From contig CAJUCO010000017.1 in the NCBI GenBank assembly GCA_910585245.1, forward strand, positions 1-47,446: a stretch of 47,446 nt of DNA. Reading direction: 5' to 3'. Below are positions 30,470 through 38,982 of the stretch, piece by piece. The translations under genes and the position numbers were made by a program. The stretch's first letter is position 1. Every line of letters begins with the position of its first letter. The notes beneath the pieces were generated by a model, which was not told where the DNA came from, did not search any database, and saw only the letters and a list, made by a program, of their open reading frames with translations. This DNA is from an uncultured Oscillibacter sp. Its GTDB lineage: Bacteria > Bacillota > Clostridia > Oscillospirales > Oscillospiraceae.

Positions 30470-31474
30470 TCAAAACCAAATGTCCCCGGCCCACTTGATG
30501 GCCCAGACGGCGTCGGGCGGGAACGCCCATACATAGCCCTTCGCCTTTCGGATCGAGGAACGGTCTACGCTGCCCAGGAAAAAGTACTCGTTTCCCTTCC
30601 CGTCAAAATAGAACCGCCGGCCGTCCCGCTTTTTGATAGTGATGTCAGCCTTAGGCAAAAGCAGTTTGAAGATCCCCAGAATGAACGCATCCGCGTTGTC
30701 CGGCAGCTCCTTCATCGGCTCGTTGTCTTCCCAGCCCCAATTACCGCCGCCGGGCTCTTTCGCGCAGCCAAAAAAGTCCGCGCAGGTATAAGCGCCCCGG
30801 AAGCGATCCTCCAGCTCCCGGCAGCCTTTCTCGTCGGATAGGCTGGGCGGATAGGGTCTGTCCCCGTGCCAGCCTCTGAAATAAGAGTGGACATTCACAA
30901 ATTTCCAGATATTTTTGGGGGAACGCAGAACCAGCGCTGTACAGCCCGAATTGTAATTTCCCCGCACTTCGGAGACATCCAGCTCATGGACCGTCCCCTC
31001 ATAGTCCTCCACCCGGCAGAATTGAAAGGAATACCATTTTCCGTTTCCTCCCCAATACGACGTCTTCCCCTTCCAAATCATATCCAGGGGGAACTTTCCG
31101 CTGGCGATGCCCTTCTTTCCGGCGGGGGAAAAATAGGAGAGCCACTGGGGTTCATCCGTCACAGAGTTGCTGACCTTCGTCACGGCGGCTACCTCCACGT
31201 CAGGGCAGGCCTTGGACATCGCGTTGACACACCAGAGGTTGTAGCCTACAAATTGGGTAAAATACGCTCCCGTTTCCACCAGGACCGCCTCGCCGCCGTC
31301 CCGGCCCTCCAGGACGAACATCCCGGCAAAGCTCTGGATTTCCTCTACCAGCGCCTGGTCCCAGTACGCGGTGTCCTGCTTTTTCAGCCACTTCTCCGCC
31401 GCCGGGCCCAGGGCCCGCAGGTCCTCCGCCTTCCCCCGGAAGGCAACGGCCAGATCGCCGTAGTCTATCGACAT
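30470..31474 (-). CDS. Protein of unknown function
   Basis: This 334-aa protein has a clear RBS (AAGGAGGA, 8 bases before ATG) and normal coding character. I do not recognise the family. It is soluble-looking, without signal peptide or membrane helices, and rich in Trp, Tyr, Phe and Gly, especially after residue 100 (MIWKGKTSYWGGNGKWYSFQ, FVNVHSYFRGWHGDRPYPP). The last 90 residues include IKKRDGRRFYFDGKGNEYFFLGS, which looks like a beta-hairpin-rich domain. It is leftward, between the rnf promoter and a racemase gene, with a probable terminator after it. A scaffold or carbohydrate-binding role would be guesswork. Confidence 0.7.
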   Translation of the reverse strand: MSIDYGDLAVAFRGKAEDLRALGPAAEKWLKKQDTAYWDQALVEEIQSFAGMFVLEGRDGGEAVLVETGAYFTQFVGYNLWCVNAMSKACPDVEVAAVTKVSNSVTDEPQWLSYFSPAGKKGIASGKFPLDMIWKGKTSYWGGNGKWYSFQFCRVEDYEGTVHELDVSEVRGNYNSGCTALVLRSPKNIWKFVNVHSYFRGWHGDRPYPPSLSDEKGCRELEDRFRGAYTCADFFGCAKEPGGGNWGWEDNEPMKELPDNADAFILGIFKLLLPKADITIKKRDGRRFYFDGKGNEYFFLGSVDRSSIRKAKGYVWAFPPDAVWAIKWAGDIWF

Positions 31475-31529
31475 GACGACTTCCTCCTTTTTTCGGTTTT
31501 TTCCAGTATATTCCCCCGGAGCGGCTCTG

Positions 31530-32174
31530 TCAAACCGCCAGCACCAGCTCCGCCAGCCGCTCCGCCGGGTCCAGAACAGGGAGGCCCGTCCTCCTTTGCA
31601 AAGCCTCCTTCACATAGGGGAAGTGGGTGCAGCCCAGCACCACGGCCTCCGCGCCGTTTTGCTCGAAGAAGCGGAGGAGGTGGTCCAACCCGCACTTTTC
31701 CACCAGCTCCTCCGGCGGTGTTCCGGTCTCCACCCCCTGGACCAGAGCCAGGTTCGCCGTCCCCAGCACCAAGCCCCCGGGGCAGGCGTTTATCATGGCC
31801 CGCTCCACTCCGGCAACCCCCTGGCAGTTGGCGGCTAACACGCCGACGCGGCGGTATTGAAGGGCAATCTCCCCGTAGACGTCCATAGGCGTCCAAACGC
31901 GAAGGCCCCGCTCCCCCGCCAGGGCGTGGGCGTCTACGGTGGCGCTGAGGGAATTGCAATAGACCAGCGCCCGCTCCAGGCCCCGGGCCTGAATCTCGTC
32001 AAAAATGCCTCCCACGGCGGCCTCCCGCGCCGTGAGGGAGCCCACCTGAAAGGCAGTTTGCTCCTCCGGGGTCCGGGAAACCGGAAACCCTATGGCCTCC
32101 GCCCCCTTGCTTTTGATCAATTCCACGCCCATCCGGGTGTCCACCGGGGTCCCGGCGATGACGGCAATGTCCAT
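31530..32174 (-). CDS. Aspartate/glutamate racemase-family protein
   Basis: The start at 32174 (MDIAVIAGTPVD) has AAGGAGAG upstream. The 214-aa protein has both catalytic-cysteine motifs of the PLP-independent Asp/Glu racemase superfamily: VYCNSLSATVDAH (about residue 70) and VVLGCTHFPYVKEAL (about residue 178). At 214 aa it is shorter than MurI (about 265), and the first motif is CNS where MurI has CNT, so it may racemise aspartate or another amino acid. It lies 55 bp upstream of the unknown 334-aa gene on the same strand and may be cotranscribed with it. Confidence 0.82.
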   Translation of the reverse strand: MDIAVIAGTPVDTRMGVELIKSKGAEAIGFPVSRTPEEQTAFQVGSLTAREAAVGGIFDEIQARGLERALVYCNSLSATVDAHALAGERGLRVWTPMDVYGEIALQYRRVGVLAANCQGVAGVERAMINACPGGLVLGTANLALVQGVETGTPPEELVEKCGLDHLLRFFEQNGAEAVVLGCTHFPYVKEALQRRTGLPVLDPAERLAELVLAV

Positions 32175-32275
32175 ATGCGGTCTCTCCTTCTCTTTGACGC
32201 AAGTCAGAATTCGTTTTCTCGCCGGCAGGGTTGACTTCATCCAAAGCGCCTACGCGCCTTTTCTTTTGCGGCGTC

Positions 32276-32475
32276 TACTATAGCCAGCGCAGTTGAAAAA
32301 ATCCCATGGGATTCTTTTCAAGGAACCGCCGCCAAGGCGGTGGTTCGAGCCGCAAAGCGGCTGCCTGCGCATGGCTTCATAGGAAACGCAAATGCGCTCC
32401 GCGCATCGGCGAACCCATGGTCCGCCGGTTGAAAAGAAGTTGTGACTTCTTTTCAACTGCGTTGACTATATAGTA
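32276..32475. mobile_element. MITE-like 200-bp palindromic element
   Basis: The left end TACTATAGCCAGCGCAGTTG matches the reverse complement of the right end (TACTATATAGTCAACGCAGT) over about 24 bases with a small indel, so these are terminal inverted repeats. Just inside each end is a hairpin beginning TTGAAAA and closing TTTTCAA (32293-32321 and 32429-32456). The middle holds two more GC hairpins (near 32323-32346 and 32349-32363). Flanking TA dinucleotides would fit a Tc1/IS630-type target duplication. There is no coding capacity. It fills most of the 392-bp gap between divergent genes. Confidence 0.65.
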
Positions 32476-32566
32476 CCACAGCCACGCCGCCCCTTCAACC
32501 CGGATTCTCCCCTTTTTGTCCTACCTGTCCCTCCCCGTCCATATAGTGTAGGACGGAGGTGTTGTT

Positions 32567-34078
32567 TTGAAAAAGGGAAGCACCATGTTTTACGGCGCAC
32601 TGCTCCTCACCGGGGCAAACCTCGTTCTCCGGCTGGCGGGCATGAGCTTTCAGGTCTATCTCTCCGGCCGGATTGGGGCCGCCGGAGTGGGTCTTTTGCA
32701 GCTGGTCCTCTCCGTGCGGATGCTGGCCTTCACTCTGGGTTCCTCCGGAGCCCGAACCTGCGCCCTCTATCTTTCCGCCGAGGCCCTGGGGCGGCGGCGG
32801 AGCGTCCGGCCCGCCCTGTGGGGCTGCATCGGGTACTGCCTCCTTTTCGCCCTGCCGGTGGCGGGGGGACTTTGGGTCCTCACCCCCCGGATCGCCGGGA
32901 GCTGGATCGGAGACCCCAGGGCGGAATCCGCCCTTCGGATCTTCGCCCTGTTTTTGCCCGTGGGCTGCCTGAACGGCGTGATGACAGGGCTTTTCACCGC
33001 CGCCGGACGGCTGGGGACCCTGGTGGCGGTGGAGTTTTTGGAGCAGGGCTGCGCTATCGCCGTCACCTTTGCCCTCCTCTCCCGCTGGGCGGGGGGAGAC
33101 ACGGCCCGGTCCTGCTTGTCGGTGGCCCTGGGGTCCTCCGCCGCCGCGGCCCTGTCCCTGGGAGCCTTGTGGGTTCTCCGGCGGGAAGAGGCCCCCCAGG
33201 GGAGACGAGGCCGCCCGCCCTGGCGGCGGGTCTTTGGCCTGTCTTTACCAGTGGGGCTGGCGGACGATCTCCGGGCGGGGCTAAACACTGTGGAAAATCT
33301 CATCATCCCCCGCCGTCTGGCCCTTTACGCCGGGACGGTGAACGCCATGGCGGACTACGGCGTCCTCCACGGCATGGTCTTTCCGGTGCTGATGTTTCCC
33401 ACGGCCATTCTGGCCTCCCTGGCGGACCTGCTGGTGGCGGAGTTCTCCCGCTGCGCCCGCCGCCCCGGACAGGTGCGGGTCCGGTATCTGGCCCGGCAGG
33501 GACTTCGGGTCTCCTGGCTTTTCGGCCTCTGCGCCGGAGGAGCCATCTTCGCCGCCGCTCACCCTCTGGGAAATCTGCTTTACCGCAGCGAAACCGCCGG
33601 CGCCTGCCTCCGGCTCTACGCCCCCCTGGTCCCCATTTTGTACTTGGATATTGTGGTGGACGCCATGTGCAAGGGCCTGGGCCAACAGAGCGCAAACGCC
33701 CGGTATAATTTTCTGACAAATTTACTGGATGTTGTCCTCCTCTGGCTGCTGCTGCCCCGGTTTGGCATGGGGGGCTATTATTTCAGTTTCGCCGCCTCCC
33801 ACCTTGTAAACTTTGCCCTGAGCCTCCGGCGGCTGGGGCAGTCCGCCGGTCTCCGCTTCTCCCCGGGACCGGCGGTAAAATCCGCCCTTTGCGGCGCCAT
33901 TGCCGCCCTGCCCGTGTTCCTCCTCCGGCCCCAGGACGGGACGGCGGGGGCGTTGGTCCCCATGGGATGCTATTTGCTGGCGCTGGGCTCTTTGTGGCTT
34001 TTGTTCCGGGTGGTGGGATGGAGGGACGTTTTGTGGCTCCAGGGACTTCTGGGCGCCCGGCGGAAGAGGGGAGATTGA
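32567..34078 (+). CDS. SpoVB/MurJ-like polysaccharide flippase (MOP superfamily)
   Basis: The start is TTG at 32567, preceded by GGAGGT at 6 bases. The 503-aa protein has about 14 hydrophobic helices and the MATE-like signature near the N-terminus (GANLVLRLAGMSFQVYLSGRIGAAGVGLLQLV), with the SpoVB-typical FGLSLPVGLADDLRAGLNTVENLIIPRRL in mid-protein. SpoVB-type proteins move lipid-linked precursors across the membrane; in Bacillus SpoVB is needed for spore cortex peptidoglycan. A sporulation or cell-wall role is therefore likely, but other MOP flippases cannot be excluded. The stop codon overlaps the -35 box of the next promoter. Confidence 0.85.
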   Translation: MKKGSTMFYGALLLTGANLVLRLAGMSFQVYLSGRIGAAGVGLLQLVLSVRMLAFTLGSSGARTCALYLSAEALGRRRSVRPALWGCIGYCLLFALPVAGGLWVLTPRIAGSWIGDPRAESALRIFALFLPVGCLNGVMTGLFTAAGRLGTLVAVEFLEQGCAIAVTFALLSRWAGGDTARSCLSVALGSSAAAALSLGALWVLRREEAPQGRRGRPPWRRVFGLSLPVGLADDLRAGLNTVENLIIPRRLALYAGTVNAMADYGVLHGMVFPVLMFPTAILASLADLLVAEFSRCARRPGQVRVRYLARQGLRVSWLFGLCAGGAIFAAAHPLGNLLYRSETAGACLRLYAPLVPILYLDIVVDAMCKGLGQQSANARYNFLTNLLDVVLLWLLLPRFGMGGYYFSFAASHLVNFALSLRRLGQSAGLRFSPGPAVKSALCGAIAALPVFLLRPQDGTAGALVPMGCYLLALGSLWLLFRVVGWRDVLWLQGLLGARRKRGD

Positions 34079-34103
34079 ATTTCCCGAAAACTCCTGTTAT
34101 AAT
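34075..34103 (+). promoter_or_regulatory. Promoter of the two-component system
   Basis: TTGAAT (34075-34080), 17-base spacer, perfect TATAAT (34098-34103). The -35 box overlaps the flippase stop codon. AAGGAG precedes the kinase ATG. Confidence 0.75.
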
Positions 34104-34150
34104 AGAAATTATCGTCCCCTTTTCCAGGACGTCGAAAAGGAGTTCTCGCC

Positions 34151-35230
34151 ATGACCTTTCGTAAGCCTTGGGCCTCTCCCCTGTTTCCCGTCTCCCGGCG
34201 GGACTTCCTCATCACCACCGCCATTCTTTTGTGCGCGGTGGGCCTTTGCTTCATTCTCTGGCTGGCGGGCAGCACCGACGGCTTCGCCGCCCCGGTCTTT
34301 GTGCTGGCGGTGCTGCTGATCTCCCGTCTCACCAGGGGCTACCTCTACGGGTCCATCTCCGTGATTCTGGGTGTGGTCTTTGTCAACTTCATTTTCACGT
34401 ATCCCTACTGGGCCATTGATTTCCAAAACCCCGGTTACCCCATCACGTTTTTCACCCTGTTGATGATCTCCCTCATCACCAGCACCCTCACCGCCCAGGC
34501 CAAGCGGCAGGCCAGTCTTCTGGCGGAAAACGAGCGGGAGAAAATGCGTGCCAACCTGCTCCGCTCCGTCTCCCATGACATCCGCACGCCCCTCACCTCC
34601 ATCGTGGGGTCCACCTCCGCCGTGCTGGAAAACCCCGGCCTCTCCGCCCAGGAGCAGCGGGCGCTGCTGGAAAACGCCCGGGAGGAGGCCCAATGGCTGA
34701 TCCGGGTGGTGGAAAACCTCCTCTCCATCACCCGCATGGGGGACGCTCAGGACCGCATCGCCAAGGAACCGGAGCCCGCCGAGGAGGTGCTGGGGGCCGC
34801 GGCCCAAAAATTCCGCCGCCGCTTCCCCCTGGTAAACGTCACCGTCTCCGCCCCGGAGGAGCTGCTGATGGTCCCCATGGACCCCATTCTCATCGAACAG
34901 GTTCTGGCCAACCTCCTGGAAAACGCCGCCGTCCACGGTGGGGCCGCCAACGTCTCCCTGGTTCTGGAGGCGGAGGGAGACTCCGCCCGGATCACCGTCC
35001 GGGACGACGGCCGGGGCATCCCCAGACGGGAGCTGGACGGTCTTTTTGACGGCCGCCTCAAGTCCCGCCGCTCTCCCGACGGAGACGGGAAGCGGAACAT
35101 GGGCCTGGGCCTTTCCGTCTGCCGGGCCATTGTCCTGGCCCACGGGGGAACCATCACCGCGAAAAATCTGGCGCAGGGGGCGGAGTTTTCCTTCCGCCTG
35201 CCCATATCCGCTGTGGAGGTGCTGACATGA
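34151..35230 (+). CDS. Sensor histidine kinase, KdpD-like (DUF4118) C-terminal type
   Basis: This 359-aa membrane kinase has residues about 15-110 forming a DUF4118-type block of four helices (KdpD transmembrane region). A HisKA dimerisation domain follows, with the phospho-accepting His in LLRSVSHDIRTPLTSIVGSTS. The HATPase domain has the N box (LANLLENAAVHG), G1 (VRDDGRGIP) and G2 (NMGLGLSVCRAIV). The large N-terminal KdpD/Usp cytoplasmic domain of full-length KdpD is absent. It overlaps the response regulator by 4 bp. No kdp transport genes are nearby, so K+ sensing is not established. Confidence 0.9.
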   Translation: MTFRKPWASPLFPVSRRDFLITTAILLCAVGLCFILWLAGSTDGFAAPVFVLAVLLISRLTRGYLYGSISVILGVVFVNFIFTYPYWAIDFQNPGYPITFFTLLMISLITSTLTAQAKRQASLLAENEREKMRANLLRSVSHDIRTPLTSIVGSTSAVLENPGLSAQEQRALLENAREEAQWLIRVVENLLSITRMGDAQDRIAKEPEPAEEVLGAAAQKFRRRFPLVNVTVSAPEELLMVPMDPILIEQVLANLLENAAVHGGAANVSLVLEAEGDSARITVRDDGRGIPRRELDGLFDGRLKSRRSPDGDGKRNMGLGLSVCRAIVLAHGGTITAKNLAQGAEFSFRLPISAVEVLT

Positions 35231-35934
35231 ACATCCGGGAAAAGATACTGGTGGTGGAGGACGAGAAAAACATCGCCCAGTTCATCGCCGCCGTTCTGGA
35301 CGGTCAGGGCTACGAGACCATCCAGGCCCGCACCGGGGCGGAGGGCCTTTCCATGATCTCCTCCCACTGTCCGGACCTGGTGATTTTGGACCTGGGCCTT
35401 CCGGACATGGACGGGTTGGACATCCTCCGGCAGCTGCGGAGCTGGTCCAGTTTGCCGGTGGTGGTGGTCTCCGCCCGCTCTCACGAGCGGGACAAGGTCA
35501 CCGCCTTAGACCTGGGGGCCGACGACTACCTCACCAAGCCCTTCGGCACCGCCGAGCTGCTGGCCCGGGTCCGCACCGCCATCCGCCACACCCGCACCGC
35601 CAGCGGAAACGATGAAATCGCCCAAAAGGGCACCTACTCCGTGGGGGAACTGGTCATCGACTACAACAAGCACCAGGTCCGGGTCCGGGGGGAGAATGTA
35701 AAGCTGACCCTCAGCGAGTTTCGCATCGTGGCCCTTCTGGGCAAGCACGCCGGGAAAGTGCTGACCTATGACTATATCATCAAGGAGCTCTGGGGCCCCC
35801 GGGCGGGAAGCGGCAATCAGATCCTCCGGGTCAACATGGCCAACATCCGCCGCAAAATCGAACGCAACCCCGCCGAACCGGAATACCTCTTCACAGAGGT
35901 GGGCGTGGGCTACCGTCTGGCCGAGGGCGAGTAA
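35227..35934 (+). CDS. OmpR/KdpE-family response regulator
   Basis: This 235-aa regulator has a receiver domain with acidic pocket E11/D12, phospho-acceptor D55 in VILDLGLPDMDGLDIL, conserved Ser/Thr in VVVSARS, and Lys in DDYLTKPFG. A winged-helix DNA-binding domain spans about 128-232 (VKLTLSEFRIVALLGKHAGKVLTYDYIIKELW). It pairs with the kinase immediately upstream (4-bp overlap). Closest in feel to KdpE. Targets unknown; they could include the adjacent flippase. Confidence 0.93.
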   Translation: MNIREKILVVEDEKNIAQFIAAVLDGQGYETIQARTGAEGLSMISSHCPDLVILDLGLPDMDGLDILRQLRSWSSLPVVVVSARSHERDKVTALDLGADDYLTKPFGTAELLARVRTAIRHTRTASGNDEIAQKGTYSVGELVIDYNKHQVRVRGENVKLTLSEFRIVALLGKHAGKVLTYDYIIKELWGPRAGSGNQILRVNMANIRRKIERNPAEPEYLFTEVGVGYRLAEGE

Positions 35935-36076
35935 CCCCCCCCGGCGGGACATAGAATTTCCGGCCAAATTTTTTACAGTCTCTTCCAAATCCCCCCAATC
36001 CCTTGCCGCCCCAGGTATTGGGGGAAAGCGCCTTTCCCGGGGCCGCAGATTTTTTTCAGAATGTCGCAAAAAACAC

Positions 36077-36105
36077 TTGCGCCCCCATATCTTGTGTGAT
36101 ATACT
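36077..36105 (+). promoter_or_regulatory. Promoter of nrdDG with possible NrdR sites
   Basis: TTGCGC (36077-36082), 17-base spacer, TATACT (36100-36105). The spacer contains CCCCATATCTTGTGT (36083-36097). Its reverse complement resembles ACATTCGATATAGGGG at 36143-36158, next to the RBS. The two related AT-core sites in inverted orientation could be NrdR boxes, but neither is a close consensus match and their spacing (about 60 bp) is wider than usual. Confidence 0.45.
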
Positions 36106-36166
36106 CGGCCCACTGCCAAAGTATTGTGGTCAAAACCGGTATACATTCGATATAGGGGGATACTTC

Positions 36167-38344
36167 ATGAAAGTCATCAAGAGGAACGGCGCCGAGGTCT
36201 CGTTTGACATCACCAAAATTTTGTCGGCCATCACCCGGGCTAACGAGAGCATCGACGCGGAAAAGCGCATGACATCCGTTCAGGTCCGGCGCATTGCCGA
36301 GTCCGTGGAACTGGCGTGCCTGGAGCTGGGCCGTTCCCCGAGTGTGGAGGAAATCCAGGACCTGGTGGAATACCAGATCATGGCCCACGGCGCCTTCGAG
36401 GTGGCGAAGAACTATGTCACCTACCGTTATACCCGCTCCCTGGTCCGCCGGAGCAACACCACGGACGACCGGATTTTGAGCCTGATCGAATGCTGCAACG
36501 AAGAGGCCAAACAGGAAAACTCCAACAAAAATCCCGTGGTGAACTCCACCCAGCGGGACTATATGGCCGGCGAGGTCTCCCGGGATCTCAGCGAGCGGCT
36601 GCTGCTGCCCAAGGAGATCGTGGAGGCCCATCAAGAGGGCATCATCCACTTCCACGACTCGGACTACTTCGCCCAGCATATGCACAACTGCGACCTGGTA
36701 AATCTGGAGGATATGCTGCAAAACGGCACCGTCATCACCGGAACGCTTATCGAGCGGCCCCACAGCTTTGCCACCGCCTGCAACATCGCCACCCAGATTG
36801 TGGCCCAGGTGGCCTCCAACCAGTATGGGGGCCAGTCCATCTCCCTGGCCCACCTGGCTCCCTTCGTGGATGTGAGCCGGAAGAAACTCCGGGTGGTGGT
36901 GGAGAAGGAAATGCGGGAGATCGGCGTCATTTTGGACGAGGACAGCCTCTCCAAGCTGGTGGAGACCCGCCTCCGGGAGGAGGTCCGGGGGGGCGTGCAA
37001 ACCATTCAGTATCAGGTGTTGACCCTTCTGACCACCAACGGACAAGCCCCCTTTGTCACGGTCTTCATGTACCTGGGCGAGGCCAAAAACGACCAGGAGC
37101 GCAAAGATCTGGCCCTCATCATCGAGGAAACCCTGGAGCAGCGCTATGAGGGCGTGAAGAACGAAGACGGCGTGTGGATCACCCCCGCCTTCCCCAAACT
37201 GATCTACGTGCTGGAAGAGGACAACATCCACGAGGACGCCCCCTACTGGTACCTTACCAAACTGGCGGCCAAGTGCACCGCCAAGCGGATGGTCCCGGAC
37301 TATATCTCCGAGAAGAAGATGCTGGAGCTGAAGGTGGACCAAAACGGCGAGGGCCACTGCTATACCTGCATGGGCTGCCGCAGCTTCCTCACGCCCTACG
37401 TGGACCCGGAAACCGGAAAGCCCAAGTATTACGGGCGGTTCAACCAGGGCGTGGTGACCATCAACCTCCCCGACGTGGCTTTGAGCTCCGGGGGAAACAT
37501 CGAAAAATTCTGGGAACTCTTTGAAGAGCGGCTGGAGCTGTGCCACCAGGCCCTGCTGTGCCGCCACCGGCGCTTGCTGGGCACCCCTTCCGACGTGGCT
37601 CCCATCCTGTGGCAGTACGGCGCTTGCGCCCGTCTCAAAAAGGGCGAGCCCATTGACAAACTGCTCTACGGCGGCTACTCCACCATCTCCCTGGGCTACG
37701 CGGGACTTTACGAGTGCGTAAAGTACATGACGGGCAAGAGCCACACGGACCCCTCCGCCACCCCCTTCGCCCTCCAGATCATGGAGACCATGAACGCGGC
37801 CTGCCGGAAGTGGAAGGCGGAACACAACATCGATTTCAGCCTCTACGGAACCCCTCTGGAGTCCACCACCTATAAATTCGCCAAGTGCCTTCAGCGCCGT
37901 TTCGGTATCATAGAGGGCATCAACGACAAAGGCTATATCACAAATTCCTACCATGTCCACGTAACGGAACCGATCAACGCCTTTGACAAGCTGAAATTCG
38001 AAGCCCAGTTCCAGCACCTCTCCCCCGGCGGCGCCATCAGCTATGTGGAAGTGCCGGATATGCAGAACAACTTGGAGGCGGTGCTCCAGGTGATGAAATT
38101 CATCTATGACAACATCATCTACGCGGAGCTAAACACCAAGAGCGATTACTGCCAGGTCTGCGGCTGGGACGGGGAGATCCAGATTGCGGAGGAAAGCGGG
38201 AAACTGGTGTGGAAATGCCCCAAGTGCGGCAACACGGATCAGGATAAAATGAACGTGGCCCGCCGGACCTGCGGCTATATCGGCACCCAATACTGGAACC
38301 AGGGCCGGACCCAGGAGATTAAGGACCGGGTACTGCACCTGTAA
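36167..38344 (+). CDS. nrdD: Anaerobic (class III) ribonucleoside-triphosphate reductase
   Basis: This 725-aa glycyl-radical enzyme makes deoxyribonucleotides from NTPs without oxygen. It starts at the ATG after TAGGGGGA (MKVIKRNGAEVSFDITKI); the longer in-frame extension crosses the promoter and is not used. Residues about 1-90 form an ATP-cone allosteric domain. The catalytic barrel follows. The C-terminal radical loop is RRTCGYIGTQ, with the radical Gly about residue 703. Just before it is a four-Cys zinc site (CQVCGWDGEI...CPKCGN). Length matches the family. Its activase gene follows after 67 bp. Confidence 0.97.
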   Translation: MKVIKRNGAEVSFDITKILSAITRANESIDAEKRMTSVQVRRIAESVELACLELGRSPSVEEIQDLVEYQIMAHGAFEVAKNYVTYRYTRSLVRRSNTTDDRILSLIECCNEEAKQENSNKNPVVNSTQRDYMAGEVSRDLSERLLLPKEIVEAHQEGIIHFHDSDYFAQHMHNCDLVNLEDMLQNGTVITGTLIERPHSFATACNIATQIVAQVASNQYGGQSISLAHLAPFVDVSRKKLRVVVEKEMREIGVILDEDSLSKLVETRLREEVRGGVQTIQYQVLTLLTTNGQAPFVTVFMYLGEAKNDQERKDLALIIEETLEQRYEGVKNEDGVWITPAFPKLIYVLEEDNIHEDAPYWYLTKLAAKCTAKRMVPDYISEKKMLELKVDQNGEGHCYTCMGCRSFLTPYVDPETGKPKYYGRFNQGVVTINLPDVALSSGGNIEKFWELFEERLELCHQALLCRHRRLLGTPSDVAPILWQYGACARLKKGEPIDKLLYGGYSTISLGYAGLYECVKYMTGKSHTDPSATPFALQIMETMNAACRKWKAEHNIDFSLYGTPLESTTYKFAKCLQRRFGIIEGINDKGYITNSYHVHVTEPINAFDKLKFEAQFQHLSPGGAISYVEVPDMQNNLEAVLQVMKFIYDNIIYAELNTKSDYCQVCGWDGEIQIAEESGKLVWKCPKCGNTDQDKMNVARRTCGYIGTQYWNQGRTQEIKDRVLHL

Positions 38345-38411
38345 ACCGGTTCTCCGGGAGGGAACCGGGCGGACAAGAGAGCTCCCACAGCGGCGGAAGG
38401 AAGGACACGGG

Positions 38412-38942
38412 ATGTACTACGGCGAAATCAAAGACTGCGACATCGCCAACGGCGAGGGGGTTCGGGTCAGCCTCTTCGTCTCCGGCTGCACCAACCATTG
38501 CGAGCAGTGTTTCCAGCCCCAAACCTGGGCCTTTGACTATGGGCAGCCCTTCACCCAAGAGACGGAGGACCACATCCTCGCCCTGCTCTCCCCCGGCTAT
38601 GTCAGCGGGTTGACGGTCCTGGGCGGCGAGCCCTTTGAGCCGGAGAACCAGCGGGCCTTGCTCCCCTTTCTCCGGCGGGTAAAGGCGGCCTTTCCAAAAA
38701 AGAATCTCTGGGCCTTCAGCGGCTTCACCTACGAGGAGCTGCTGGACCAGGAAGGCTACGCCCACTGCGAGGCCACGGCGGAGCTGCTGGGCCTGGTGGA
38801 CGTGCTGGTGGACGGCCGGTTTGTGGCGGCGCAACAGGACATCTCCCTCCGCTTCCGGGGCAGCTCCAACCAGCGGCTCATAGACCTGAACGCCACCCGA
38901 AAAACGGGGCGCGTCACCCTTTTGCCGGACCGGCGGGGGTAA
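38412..38942 (+). CDS. nrdG: Anaerobic ribonucleoside-triphosphate reductase-activating protein
   Basis: This 176-aa radical-SAM enzyme installs the glycyl radical on NrdD. The cluster motif is CTNHCEQC (C26, C30, C33), a CX3CX2C site. GGEPF (SAM-binding) follows in LTVLGGEPFEPEN. N-terminal YYGEIKDCDIANGEGVRVSLFVSGC is typical of NrdG. Directly downstream of nrdD on the same strand. Intergenic element B follows. Confidence 0.96.
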   Translation: MYYGEIKDCDIANGEGVRVSLFVSGCTNHCEQCFQPQTWAFDYGQPFTQETEDHILALLSPGYVSGLTVLGGEPFEPENQRALLPFLRRVKAAFPKKNLWAFSGFTYEELLDQEGYAHCEATAELLGLVDVLVDGRFVAAQQDISLRFRGSSNQRLIDLNATRKTGRVTLLPDRRG

Positions 38943-38966
38943 TGTCCCTTATTTGCAAACCAGAAA

Positions 38967-38982
38967 CGCGGCCTTCGCCGCG
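38967..38982. repeat. Left flanking direct repeat of element B (a hairpin)
   Basis: CGCGGCCTTCGCCGCG is a 6-bp stem with a 4-base loop. It recurs exactly at 39148-39163, on the other side of element B. Including shared edge bases the repeat is 19 nt. Confidence 0.8.

Noticed and set aside
35768..36166. Extended N-terminus of NrdD
   Set aside because: The in-frame extension overlaps the response-regulator gene and the promoter; MKVIKRNGAEVSFD is the standard NrdD start.
36056..38017. A 653-codon leftward frame opposite nrdD
   Set aside because: It mirrors nrdD codon structure, has no family motifs and no RBS. It is the usual shadow frame in GC-rich DNA.
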